In this document: positions 34,994-47,102 of the stretch, one piece after another | How positions within the stretch are numbered: position 1 is the first letter of the stretch | How the letters are laid out: each line of letters opens with the position of its first letter | Assembly (NCBI GenBank): GCA_963281155.1 | Contig: CAUJLY010000003.1 | Location: 1,054,001-1,118,000 of the forward strand | Length of the DNA: 64,000 bases | From: Rhabditophanes sp. KR3021 | Lineage: Eukaryota; Nematoda; Chromadorea; Rhabditida; Alloionematidae | Reading direction: 5' to 3' | Notes under the pieces: model-generated | What the model was told of the DNA's origin: nothing | Databases searched by the model: none | The model's input: the letters and a program-made list of their open reading frames with translations, nothing else | Translations under genes and position numbers: made by a program

Positions 34994-35533
34994 ATGGCTA
35001 GATCAAAGCAAACACCAGCTATTAGAGGTCGTCTTTCCCGTACTGCAGACAGTGCTACTCCGCTCCAAACAGCCAAGAAAAGTGTCAATGCACCTGAAAC
35101 CATTCACTCGGCTGTATCCTCGCATAGAAGGACTACACAATCTATGAGTTCTCATGAAACTTTTAGGCAGACTAGAAAACCTGCCGCATCCAAACAAATA
35201 CCAAAAGCTCAATCGCCCAGAAAAAGAACTAGAAGAAACAACCATACTACCCCAGCATTGAGAGAAATAAGTAAACTCCAACAAACCGCACAATTGTTGA
35301 TCTCAAAGGCCCCAATATATCGCGTTGTCAGGGAAATAATGCAGAATGTCTCAAGCAACAGAGAAACCAAAAGAATCACTTGTGATGCCTTAACTGCCCT
35401 GCATGAGGCTTCAGAAGCATTTCTTACTGGAATGTTCGAACAATCGAACATGTTGGCCATGCATGGCAAAAGGGTAACTGTCATGGTCAGAGACATTTCT
35501 TTGTGGCAAAAACTTCACTCCCTCCCTGTGTAA
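34994..35533 (+). CDS. cenH3: Centromeric histone H3 variant (CENP-A / cenH3)
   Basis: An intronless frame of 179 residues. The histone fold (about 85-179) aligns with H3: ALREISKLQQTAQLLISKAP, YRVVREIMQ, HEASEAFLTGMFEQSNMLAM, HGKRVTVMVRDISLW. The segment from REI to ALHE is three residues longer than in canonical H3, an expansion of loop 1 that is the main mark of CENP-A proteins. The long N-terminal tail is unlike H3 except for the first residues MARSKQT, against MARTKQT in H3. The tail is rich in Thr, Ser, Arg and Lys. The protein should mark kinetochore chromatin; many nematodes have holocentric chromosomes. No frame defect. Confidence 0.92.
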   Translation: MARSKQTPAIRGRLSRTADSATPLQTAKKSVNAPETIHSAVSSHRRTTQSMSSHETFRQTRKPAASKQIPKAQSPRKRTRRNNHTTPALREISKLQQTAQLLISKAPIYRVVREIMQNVSSNRETKRITCDALTALHEASEAFLTGMFEQSNMLAMHGKRVTVMVRDISLWQKLHSLPV

Positions 35534-36037
35534 CTTTGATCCATCTTATCTTTCAAAATCTCAGAATGCCAATGTCTTGTATAAAAGGATTGTAACTTCC
35601 TCTAATTGATTTCACTACCAAACCACCACAACATGCCTAGACGGAATTAATCCAATCTTTCCTAATTATTAATACTTTCTTGTTAATTATCGCATTTTAT
35701 ATTTCCAAATTGTTTTCTCTGTAATAAATTTTGATACTTGTTATTTGTGTTTCTTAAAATTGTTATACTTTACAAAAGCTAAACATGATACAATTCAAAA
35801 ACGATAATATGGAGTCCCAATCAAGATTCTCGTTTATATGCTTAATATTTTGGATAAATTGAGGTTTCTCTTTCAAATTACACAGAAGTATATTTTTAAT
35901 CGAATTTTGTTGTTGACAAATTTCTTGGCAACTAAAACGTACACATCTTACCAATTGGTGTATACACCGAAACAAGATATTTGAATTTCATCAAAAGTAC
36001 GTTTTCCAAATAAGTTGAGGTTGTTAGCACATTTAAG
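35534..36037. other. Intergenic region
   Basis: About 500 bp, AT-rich, between the centromeric histone gene and the BTB-kelch gene. AATAAA occurs near 35725. A 70-codon minus-strand frame is unsupported. No other feature seen. Confidence 0.5.
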
Positions 36038-37935
36038 ATGTTTTTCCCTCACTTTCCTGCACTTGTGGAGCACAATCCGTATGCAGATCTACGAGTAAAT
36101 CTAAAAGATGGCAGGTCCGTAATGGTATCAAAGTTTATTGTGCACGCTCACAATGAATGGTTTCGGAATTTGTTATCACCTGATCCGACAATAGGTAAAT
36201 TAATCATTTTGATAATTGTGTATGCTTTATTATATTTTTAGTTGAAATCGATTGCCTTGAATTGACGTTCGATGAAATGAATTTGTATATTCGGTACATG
36301 CTTTCGAATAACGGATTTCAAATTACCGCTCAAAATATTTACCAAATGATTAATATTTATAATGTATTTAGAATAATACCTTCCATTGAGGTGAATTTAG
36401 CACACTTTTACTTAATTTCTTTTAATACTTGTTTCAGAGAGATATCAAATGTTGGATCTTGCGCAATGAACTGATACCTATGGAAATATTTACTTACTGC
36501 AATGACAAATGTTTGCCGTCTTTGTTAGAAACTATGAAAGAACACTTTAACATTAACTTTGAGGTAAGCACAAGATAATTGAGCAATTGCTGAATATTGT
36601 TACAGATTTACATGGAAAACGATCATTTCAATAATGTTGGCTACAATATCTTTATGGAGATCTTCGATGCAAACTTTACCTTCTCGAAATGCCAAGATAC
36701 CATGTTTGTATTTTTTGTTCAATGGCTCAATTCGAACTTCAACTCGAGAAAGCATTTTTTTCTGGAAGTAATAAAAGGGATCAATTTTCAATACATCTCA
36801 TTTGATTTCGCCAAAAGACTTCCTGCTCTTTACAAAAAGATATTTGAAATCGACGAAGTTGCCTGTTTTTTGTATGCTAAAATACATAGTAAGATGAAAT
36901 GTACTATCACAAATAACCCACAAGCTGAAGAAGTTTTGATTGGTAAGTATAACTCTTCATTATTAATTACCTTTTTAGTTTCTGAAAGTAATGACGTATT
37001 TGCCTATAACATTGATACTCAAATCTCACGTCCATTTGGGGTTATTAAAACAAACTTTTACATATTTGGATGTGAAAGAGTTGATAATGACTTTTTTGTT
37101 TTTGGTAAAAAAGATATGGATAGCAGTGCCGATTCGGATGAAGATAAAATATTTGGTATTGATAAATTCAGCTTAGAGTCGAGAAAAACAAAGTTCTGCT
37201 ACACCAGAAGCTATCCGTCAAATTTTTATAGTTGCTCTGCCAAGGTTAATAACGAAATCATGGTATTTGGCCAAAATCGCGAAGACAATTATGACGCATC
37301 TTCTGGCATGACTATGTAAGTTACTTTTAAATTGTGGAAACTGATAAGTATTTATAATTTAGTCTGGATATTCCGTCTATGAAATGGAGAAAAGGTCCAA
37401 GCTTGCCAGTTAATATTTGTTTGCAATCATCTGTAGTCTTGAATAACTCAGTTTATGGTATTGGAGGCTCATCTCACGCGGCTTTCAGGTAAATATTATA
37501 ATTAAGGAACATATTTGGAATATTTATTATTGTAGGTATGATTTGCGAGAAGGTTTATGGACAACACTTCCAACGTCAATTATCGGTCTTGATTATTGTG
37601 CCGTTTGCCAATACAATAACACGGGTATAATGAAAGCAGGAGGCCAAATAGAAGTATTTGATGAGCGCTTCGGAGTAAATATTAATGAGACTAATAGTGG
37701 ATGTGAAATTTTCGATACAAGAGCCAATTCATGGAGAAGGACCTCTGATTTGCCAATACCTATACAAAATGCCAAATGTTGCCAAATTAAAGAGACTGTT
37801 GTTTTATTTGGGGGCCAAAATGACGAGGAAATATTGCAGGATATTCATACATACAATATCGCCGAAGAGACTTGGACCAGAAATGACTCAGAATTATGCA
37901 ATATTGAAGATCTTCATAGTGTACACTTAATTTAA
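36038..37935 (+). CDS. BTB-kelch protein
   Basis: Seven exons: 36038-36194, 36242-36390, 36438-36563, 36606-36942, 36979-37315, 37363-37488 and 37536-37935, all joined in phase. The N-terminus is a BTB fold (NPYADLRVNLKDGRSVMVSK, VHAHNEWFRNLL, FDEMNLYIRYML). A BACK-like helical region follows. The C-terminal half has divergent kelch repeats (IMVFGQNRED, SSVVLNNSVYGIGGSSHAAF, AGGQIEVFDE, TVVLFGGQND) with WRKGP and SWRRTSDLP turns. Such proteins usually bring substrates to CUL3 ubiquitin ligase. The repeats are degenerate, typical of fast-evolving nematode BTB-kelch genes. A broken relative with the same intron lies near 50.7 kb. Confidence 0.82.
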
Positions 37936-38613
37936 TGTATTAAATTCCTTTCTTTTAATGTAATAATAGTTGTTTAAATAAAATTTTATAAACATTTGTC
38001 TTTTTTATAACTTTATTCTATCAAATACGCATTTACTACTTTATTTGGCCGTTGTCAACGAATGTAGAGAAAGTTCAATTAACTACAAAATATAATTAGT
38101 AATCATGATAGTTTGCTTCGTACATTTCGATGAGTCGACATGCAATCAAACGCGTCAAATGAGTATGATCATACATTTTCATGGTTGCTTAAAAAAGAAG
38201 CAAACCACTCTTCAATTGGAAGGATACTTTGCACCTTAACGTATGATTTGGATTCACTTTGCTTCACTAAAACATGTCATAAGTAAACGTTTTATACTCA
38301 AAATGATCGCAACAAGTACCTATAATAATATAAAAAATGACCACACAAAGGTACAATTTAAACAATATATTGGTAATAGAAACAATTTAATAACACTGTC
38401 TTTTCATAGTAATTGATCAATTTACCTTTAGTATGTATTATATGTATAATAATTCAATCGAGCCATGATAGCCTTAGCAATTATAAAACTATAATCTTAT
38501 CCAAAATATTTCAACGCCTATAAATTAACATTTTCTACCAAATACATCTTTCTCCAACATCTTTTTGACCTTCGCAAGTTCAAACTCCATCCGTGACAAC
38601 CATTGCATTAAAA
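37936..38613. other. Intergenic, upstream of the TAF1C/POLR3B/COSA-1 group
   Basis: About 680 bp. On the minus strand around 38105-38270 two short exon-like frames (SKSYVKVQSILPIEEWFASF and HTHLTRLIACRLIEMYEANY) are one base out of phase with each other. They may be a small gene or remnant, but I cannot define it. The rest is AT-rich upstream sequence. Confidence 0.35.
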
Positions 38614-40528
38614 ATGGCCCAATTCTACCTAAGTTGTTCAGATGCCTCCACTAGTACCAACTCGATGGGAGCCGAATTGACGGGTGGTATTGCAATAGCC
38701 GCCAGTAAAAGTCTATCCAAAAATCCAGAACTTATATCTCCCTTTAATCTGGCTTATCATTTGAAGACACCGGGTTTGGTGCCGATTATTTTGGGGTATC
38801 CGACGCCATTGTTCAATGTTAAAGGGAGTAAAAGTGATGGATTTGGGAAATCAGCTTCACCCGTTACCCCTATTTCTCCCAATAAAGAACAACCTAACAA
38901 AAAAAGGAAAAATGTTATTTGCGGTAAGTGATTGTTTTGAAAAGCAGTTTATTAGATTTTTAGGCGAACCGTTGGATAAAGATAGTTTTTATTTGCATAC
39001 TGTTAATGTGACAGAATCAAAGTATCATTTAGATGAATTTGTGGTAGAGGTTAAAGAGGAAAGTCAACATACAGAGACTAAAAAGCCCAAATTCTGCACC
39101 AAACAAAGAATCCATCTAAAATTTGACACGCATACCAAATCTCTGAAAGCAGACTCTCCCATCTTATGCACCAAAACGTACAAAAGCAAATGTTGGGAGC
39201 AAAAAGTATGGGTCTCTTGTGAAAATTCCTTCAATCTATTTGATTTCCGCAATGAGTCAACTTCTACAATTTATTCATCGCCAATCAAAGAATTTTGTCC
39301 TATTCCTTACATGTATAATGAGATTGCTTTTATTGATGAAGGAGATGGACATACTTTTTATGGCAATATGGATAAAGATAATTCTTTTTCTCGCTTAAAA
39401 TGTAAGAATGCCTTAAACTTCTTAGCAACATCAGATTCTCCACGAATTCTGTATGGCGCAGATGATGATGAAATCATTCTATTCGACATACGCCAATCAA
39501 ACACAACATCTTATTCCCCTATAATCCAAATAAAAGACCTTGATCCTGGCAAAACACAAATGTATCCTTGCAAATATAGAGGCTTGATTTCACCGAGGGA
39601 GCAAAAAAATCATTTGATAACAGTTACCGACAAGTACCATTACATATACGACACTAGATTCATGAAGCAACATCTACTACGGCTTACACACAATCTATTA
39701 GAAGGCAGTGATTATATTTACTTCGAAAATCAATCTTTGAGGTATTCCAAAAGCGATATAGAAGGCAGAGTTTATTTCCTATACCAACTAGACAAAAACC
39801 TCGACCAAGGAATCTATCAATCAAATTTATTTTTCAAAGAAAAAGAAAGAACCTTCACAACTATTTCCACCTTGTCCGCAATGAGGAAATTAAATGTCAT
39901 GGAAGACATCTACGACAATATTACACGAAACAAACCTCAATTTTATCAAGAGTTAAGCCAAAGTATTACTAAATTGACAAAAGATGTTAAGGCTGAGGGA
40001 GTTTGTCAAGTTAATTTGATGCAAGATGGAGAAGATGCATTTGTTTTTAGACTTAATGATGATGGAAGTGTGTGGTATGATCATGTAGCTGTCAATGGAA
40101 CGAGTGTCGAGTTTGGAGAAGGAACGACTCCTTTGGATAATTGTGAACGGTATTGGAATAGGCAGAGTTTTGAACAGATGAAGGAATGTTTGACGGATGA
40201 AGTATTTGGAAAGAAACAACTGACACAATCAACAAAAGTGATTGGAAATGACGAATCCTTAAACTCCTTTTCAAATACTATCTTCATCAAAGCTTTCAAA
40301 GAACTAACTGAATCCACGATCGAATACGGCATCAACACTGAACTAGACAACAACACCCATTCATCCAACGACCCCGAACAAATAGCCAAAAACATCCAAA
40401 TATCCCAAGAGTTTTCAAGCCTCCTTCTTGAACGCTACAAATTCAACAAAAACTACATCAAATGTATCCTCGAAGGCGACGGCTCAAAAATACATATCTC
40501 CTCAAAATACCAAAAACGCAATGAGTAA
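38614..40528 (+). CDS. TAF1C-like Pol I initiation factor subunit (tentative)
   Basis: Exons 38614-38923 and 38964-40528 join to about 624 residues. A short N-terminal domain is followed by a WD40-like propeller with SPRILYGADDDEIILFDIRQ, NHLITVTDKYHYIYDTRF, and an outer part with MKQHLLRLTHNL. These resemble the TAF1C/TAFI110 propeller of the SL1/TIF-IB complex that recruits RNA polymerase I to rDNA (there: ..L..DLR, and ..TD.LYIMDERFP..P). The C-terminal third is helical and acidic. Identity is tentative because the family diverges fast. Position supports it: the next gene, 169 bp downstream on the same strand, is a Pol III subunit. A large minus-strand frame overlapping the 3' part is a shadow. 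Confidence 0.5.
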
Positions 40529-40697
40529 CCTTTATAATTTATTGCACAGCTGTCTTTTTAATATCAACATTTTATTTCACTCGAATAAACTAAATACCAA
40601 CAACTTTTCATCACTTCTCTCACCCCGACTTTTTCATTCAAATAGCTTTATTTTGATGGCTCTAACCATCTTGTAATTAGTACCATTCTATTAAACA

Positions 40698-43600
40698 ATG
40701 GATTTAAAGGCAGATATTTCGGATAAGTTATCATTTGAGGATAAGGTTGCTCTTGTTCCTAGTTTTCTGGCAACGGCTGGTCTATTTAAACAACATATAG
40801 ATAGTTTTAACTATTTTGTTGAGGTGGAAATCAAGAATATTGTGAAGGCTAATGATAGAGTTACTAGTGATGCTTCGCCTTATTTTTATTTGAAGTAAGT
40901 TTGATGATTGCCTTTCCTTTTAATTACATTCGTTTAGGTTTACGGATATTAGGGTCGAAATGCCTGTTTCTGAAGAAGGTTTTATGATTCAAGCTGAACC
41001 GACTACTCCCCATGAATGCCGTCTTCGTGACATGACCTATGCCGCTCCAATTGTCGTTGACATCGAATATACGCGTGGAAATCAGAAAGTAATGCGATCT
41101 AACTTAACTATTGGAAGAATGCCGATTATGCTGAGATCAAATAATTGCGTCCTCAAAGGCCTAAACGACAAAGAAATGGCCGAAGCTCAAGAATGTCCTC
41201 TCGATCCAGGTGGTTACTTCGTTATTCGAGGTTCGGAAAAAGTATGTCTTATGCACGAACAATTGTCAAAGAACAGAATTATGATCGGAAGAAATAGCAA
41301 AAAAGACTTGGTCTGCGAAGTCTTATCCTCAACAGCTGACCGTAAATCCAAGACCCTGATCGGGACCAAAAAAGGGCGAATTTATTTGAAACATAATCAA
41401 ATGAATGAGGATATTCCTATTGTTATTATCTTCAAGGCTATGGGGATCGAAAGTGATTATGATATCATCTCTACTGTTGGCCATGAAGATAACTTTATTT
41501 CCGCCTTGACACCGTCGATTGAGGAAGCAGCTAGTGCTGATGTCAACACACAGGCTAAGGCTTTGATGTATTTGGCCTCAAAAATGAAATTAAGAAAGAA
41601 TTTTGGGGGAGTTTCAACGCAGGTGATGCGTGAACATGATTCATTGGATTTTTTGAGAAATTCGATGATTTGTCATATTCCAACACCCGGTGGGGATATG
41701 AAGATGAAAGCCATTTACCTAGGAATTATGTTGAGAAGACTTTTGGAAGCTGAGCAAAATATCTGCGACGTTGACGACCGTGATTTCTATGGAAATAAAA
41801 GAATTGAACTGGCAGGCTCTTTAATTTCTTTGATGTTCGAAGATTTATTCAAAAGATTCAATAATGAACTGAAGAGAATTGCTGATAATTCATTAGGAAA
41901 AACACTCGCTGCTCCATTAGACATTGTCAAACATATGAGACAGGATATGATCACAAATGGCCTGACAAATGCTTTGGCTACTGGTAAGTTAACTAGTTAT
42001 TGCATTATTCATAATCTACGCCAATTGCAGGAAACTGGACAATCAAGAGATTCAAAATGGAAAGACACGGAGTTACCCAAGTCCTATCTCGACTTTCCTA
42101 CATCTCCGCCCTGGGAATGATGACCAGAATCAACTCAACCTTCGAAAAAACAAGAAAAGTATCCGGGCCCCGTTCGCTACAACCTTCTCAATGGGGAATG
42201 TTATGTCCAGCCGACACACCAGAAGGAGAGTCATGTGGGTTAGTGAAGAATTTAGCATTAATGGCTCATATCACAACTGATTCCGAAGAAGCTCCTGTTC
42301 TTCAAGTGTTGTATAATGCTGGAGTTGAAGATGTTAGTACACTTCATTTCAAAACAGTACATGATCCTCAAATATATATAGTTTATTTGAATGGAAGTAT
42401 CGTCGGGTTGACTCGGACGCCGGATGATATTCTTCATACAATCAGAGCTGTCAGGAGAAGTGGCCTTTTGAATGAGTACATTTCCGTTTCTTCAAATATT
42501 CAACAGAAATCTATTTTTATTTCTTCAGATGGTGGTAGATTATGTCGACCATATGTAATTATCAAGAATGGGAAGTCTCTAATCAAACAACACCACCTCG
42601 ATGAGCTTAAAACAAACAAAAGAACCTTCAAGGATTTTGTTGCTGATGGTCTAATCGAATTTTTGGATGTCATGGAAATGAATAATGCTGCTATCGCTGT
42701 TTATCAGAAGGATTTATCGAAGGACAATACTCATATGGAAATCGAACCCTTTACCTTGTTAGGAGTATGCGCTGGTCTGATTCCATATCCCCATCACAAT
42801 CAATCTCCAAGAAATACTTATCAATGTGCTATGGGCAAGCAAGCAATGGGATGCATTGGATACAATCAACAAAAGAGAATCGACTCATTGATGTATTTGT
42901 TAGTTTATCCACAAAAACCATTAGTCAAGTCGAAAACGATTGAATTGTCTAATTTTGAGAAATTACCCGCCGGTCAAAATGCTATTGTTGCTGTTATGTC
43001 GTATAGTGGTTATGATATCGAGGATGCTTTGGTTTTGAATAAAGCTTCGTTAGATAGAGGGTATGGGAAATGTTTGGTTTATAAGCATGCTAAGGCGTCC
43101 TTGAAGAAATATCCTAATCAATTGCCGGAGAAGTTGATGGGGCCTTCTATAGATATGGTTACTAAGAAAGCTATCTTTAGACACGGTGTTATTGATGCTG
43201 AGGGAATCGTTAGAGCTGGAGCTAGAATTCACCCTAAACAAGTCATGATAAACAAATTTATGCCAGCTGTTTCGAATGGAGTTTACACGACGGCGGCGGA
43301 AATTTCAAGTGCCGAGTATAAGGATGTCGCCACTTCTTATAAGAATCCTATTCCATCTTATGCAGAAAGAGTTTTGCTAACTAGTAATGCCGAAGAAGCT
43401 CACTTAATCAAAATTCAACTGAGACAAACTAGAAGGCCTGAGTTAGGCGATAAGTTCAGTTCTAGGCATGGACAAAAGGGAGTTTGTGGATTAATTTCAC
43501 CTCAAGAAGACATGCCTTTCAATGATTTGGGTATGTGTCCAGATATTATTATGAACCCTCACGGATACCCATCTCGAATGACAGTCGGCAAACTGATGGA

Positions 43601-44168
43601 GTTGTTGTCATCGAAGAATGCTGTCATGACAGGAAGATATCATTACGGAACAGCTTTTGGGGGAGATCAAGTAAAAGAAACATGCGAATCGTTAGCAGAA
43701 AGAGGATTCAATTATTTGGGGAAAGAAATGCTGACATCTGGCATCACTGGTCAACAATTATCTGCCTACATTTATTTCGGCCCAATTTATTATCAAAAAC
43801 TTAAACATATGGTTTTAGATAAAATGCATGCCCGCTCAAGAGGTCCCGTAGCAGTTCTAACAAGGCAGCCAACTGAAGGAAGAGCTCGGGATGGGGGTCT
43901 TAGATTAGGTGAAATGGAAAGAGATTGTCTGATTGCGTATGGTGCTTCAATGCTTCTAATGGAAAGATTAATGATTTCCTCAGATCAATTCCAAATTGAT
44001 GTGTGCTCTATATGTGGTTTGATGGGATATGGAACGTGGTGTCAGACTTGCAAAAAGTCGGGCAATATGGCTACCATTAAAATCCCTTATGCTTGTAAAC
44101 TTTTGTTCCAAGAGTTACAGTCGATGAATATTATTCCTCAGTTGAAGACGGAACGTTATGCTAACTAG
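40698..44168 (+). CDS. POLR3B: RNA polymerase III second largest subunit RPC2
   Basis: Exons 40698-40894, 40938-41983 and 42031-44168 join (the third as [18 protein letters not shown]) to about 1126 residues, close to the human 1133. It is colinear with POLR3[113 protein letters not shown] with the conserved acidic pair near the active site, [12 protein letters not shown], and a C-terminal zinc site C-x2-C..C-x2-C (CSICG, CQTC). It forms the active-site cleft of Pol III, which makes tRNA and 5S rRNA. It lies between the TAF1C-like and COSA-1 genes with operon-like spacing. Confidence 0.98.
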
Positions 44169-44345
44169 GTTTTTTGTTAAAGTTGTTATTAAGCTAGAGT
44201 AGCATTATTTGTTGTTAATTATATAATTTGTTTTTAAATCAATTAAAATTTATTTTACATATTTTGAATGAGGTTAAAGTTTATTGATACTTTCAATATT
44301 TTTCCATCTAACGCTTAATTATTATTATTTTGTTTTTAAGGCAAA

Positions 44346-47102
44346 ATGGGTGACGCGGGTGCAGAAGAAGAATCCGAGCAAGCATTTTCTCACTGTCCCA
44401 AATTCAACCATGACATGACAACAGACGAAGTAGAATACCATAAAGAAACACTCCATTATATGCGTGAAGACAACCAGAAACGCATCACTAATGTAACCGA
44501 ATTCGAAAACCACTTCTTTGATCCAGCTGTCGTCAATTATCTCTTCACTATAGCTATCAGATTAAAGCTACATCCAATGATTAGATATCAAGCGTTATAT
44601 TTATTTGATGGGTAAGTGTTTGTTTATTGTGGTGTATAGTGTGTAACATTCTTTTAAAACAAAGCGAAATGTCTTATTTATTCGAAAGGATAAATGATGT
44701 AGATGTTAATTGAGATGGGAAAAAAGGTAATTGCAATTATTTCTTTTTTGTTTCAGATTTATATCGGAACATTTGGAAACTCATTATAGTGGCATTAGTA
44801 GTCATATCAAGGAAGTTAATGACCAGATGGTAGAATGGGAAAAGGTGGAATCTAATTTGTCGAGGCAATTGACTTTGAGAATGGTTTCCTGCTTGCAGTT
44901 GGCATCCAAAACTTATGATTGCGCTGATTCGCTGACTCCAACTTACTTGGTCAGTTGTTTGAAGGCTCTAGGGCATTTGTATACCACTGAAGCAGTTTTG
45001 AAGTCTGAAATTCGTGTCAGTAGTACAGTTGACTTCAAATTGTGGGATAGAGGTTTTTGCTCTTTAATGATCTTAAATAATTTTTTTATTTTAGGTAACT
45101 TACTGAGCAAAATTAAAAAGTTTTTTATAAAAAAAAACAATTAAAATATATCAAAAACAACGATTATTTAATGAAAAAACGCAAAAAGACATATCAATAT
45201 TTCATAATGTACTCTGAATAGCCACACTCTGAGAAGTCATTTACAATTAGTTGAGCAACTTCGGAGTTTATTTGGGGTTCATGTATGATACGAAATCTAA
45301 AGATACCTTTGCCAGAGACGCTGTTGGTGAGTTGGCCAACAAGTGCGTCGATGAATATAGCTTCGACGTTTTCTGAATCTTCTTTGATGGATATACTTTC
45401 TTGATAACAATCAACTTCTTTTATGCAATAGTAACTTTGTTGAGAAATATCTCCTTCTTGTCAAAACGAAGCCCCATTTGAGATCATAGTTGAATTTTAT
45501 TCTGTCAGTTCTCACCCTTTTTCCATGTTATTTGATTCGCCAACCTATTTTACGATATCCTTGCATCTTCGAATTTCCATCACCGACAACAACAGAGGAC
45601 TCAAAAACGAGTAAACACCCGATGCTTTGTCTCCCTTATTAGGTTTGAGTGGATCCAGTTTATTCTTGATTTCTACAGCTTCACCCAATGTTTCGTCTGG
45701 ATTAGCTACAAAACCAATTAACTTTTCAGGATTTCAATTGTGTCAGTTTCACCGCCTTCGTAAAGTAGATAAGACATGTATTGACCGACTAGTTCGGTTG
45801 CTTTGTAATCGAACATGTTGGGCAAGTCGTCTGTATCGATGCCAAGCTACTTGAAAAAGGGTTGGCAATGATTAGGCAACGTTCCCAAACCCGACCTAAT
45901 CTAACTGATGTTTGTCTTTAGATTTGACGTTAAAAAGCCAACTGTTTTAGAATATTCATACATTTTTGAGATCTTAGATACGGTTTTCATTCACTGCAAT
46001 CGTCAAATCAGACTTATGTTCAACGAATATCCTGGTTTGTCATCTGTCTCTCCGATATACCAAAAAATTTTCATGAACGCATACGCACAATGACCCCCAG
46101 TCAATGGATCACCGCCTTGTTCTAATTTGTCAAAACAAATTTGTACAGTAGTAGTAGGAGCTGGCGTTCTTATGCAAAATGTTGACAAAGATGTTTCCAT
46201 CGGTCTCCTTTCCTTAGTACCTCCAACCACCTTGATGATTAAAAAGTCATTGTCACTATCAATATCGTTTTCTAAAGTACATAAGATAAAGTATTATAGG
46301 TTTAAAATTACCATACCAAGATGGTTTATGCTTGTTCCGGAAGTGAGACTTTGGGTATCACCATGACTTCTTTCGATCTCAACAGCTTCGATGCTGGCAT
46401 TAGTTCTCAGCCATTGTGATTGGCTGTTAACAACCTCGTCCAAAACTGGTGCAATCTTTACTTTAGCTGTACCGTTTATTTTCTCTTCTACCATTTTAGA
46501 ATGAACAAAGCATCAATTGAAGCGATCTTAGGCTCTAAAGTTGATAAGAATGACTAATTACGTTAAATTTGAAAGTACAGCAATAACAAGCTGTTCGTAT
46601 AGTGTCTATTAAATTTGATACTAAATACAATTACATATAAATAACTTGCTTACGGCTAAATACAAAATTAATCAAAAAAAGTAATATTCCATATCTAATT
46701 CTACAAAATACAGACAACCCAGTTGTGTATATTGAAACAATCTTGGCTCTTTTAAGCAAAGATTGCCAATTTTTGAGAGGTAGTATGAAGAACTTTTACC
46801 ACCGTTGTACATATGTATTTGATTGTGTCTTGATGAACATGAAGCAAATTTACAATCACCTTCTTTTCAATCTGTATACACGAACAGTGAAAGATGTTGG
46901 CCATCTCCGTTACAATCGAATCCTTTCAGATTGGTTTTTATTAGGAACAGGTGTAATTTATTCAGCCGCCTCAACCTTAGACTTTAACGATACTCAACTA
47001 AAAGAAATTTTAAATCATCTCCTCAATTACACAAAAGTTCCAGAAGATAACATCAAAAGATTAGCTGATGCAATTGAAGAAGTTATGGCTCACAAGACTT
47101 AA
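44346..47102 (+). CDS. cosa-1: Cyclin-like crossover factor COSA-1 / CNTD1
   Basis: Exons 44346-44611, 44757-45052 and 46714-47102 join to 316 residues. Two cyclin-fold halves are seen: FDPAVVNYLFTIAIRLKLH with YQALYLFDGFISEHL, then RMVSCLQLASKTYDCADSLTP, YLVSCLKALGHLYTTEAV, LKSEIRVSSTVDFKLW, and the second half PVVYIETILALLSKD and ILSDWFLLGTGVIYSAAS. The pattern (SEI..LKT..F.. followed by P..YIE.LL) matches CNTD1/COSA-1, the meiotic protein that marks crossover sites. The start follows TTTTTAAG by four bases, 177 bp after the POLR3B stop. The last intron is 1661 nt, far longer than usual here, and holds an antisense broken gene. The exon 2 donor (G-GTTTTTGC) is weak; the phase and family fit favour it. 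Confidence 0.85.
45194..46494 (-). pseudogene. Antisense broken gene nested in the last COSA-1 intron
   Basis: A minus-strand frame begins at ATG 46494 (MVEEKINGTAKVKIAPVLDE), uses a GTATGG..CTTTAG intron, and continues ENDIDSDNDFLIIKVVGG and GGDPLTGGHCAYAFMKIFWY until a stop near 46003. Further downstream in other frames come YKATELVGQYMSYLLYEGGE, NKLDPLKPNKGDKASGVYSF, FNYDLKWGFVLTRR and VEAIFIDALVGQLTNSVSGK, each ended or shifted by stops. Together they look like one gene of 400 or more codons with several frameshifts. No family recognised. Its closed frames suggest a pseudogene, though an indel-rich assembly could exaggerate this. Confidence 0.45.
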
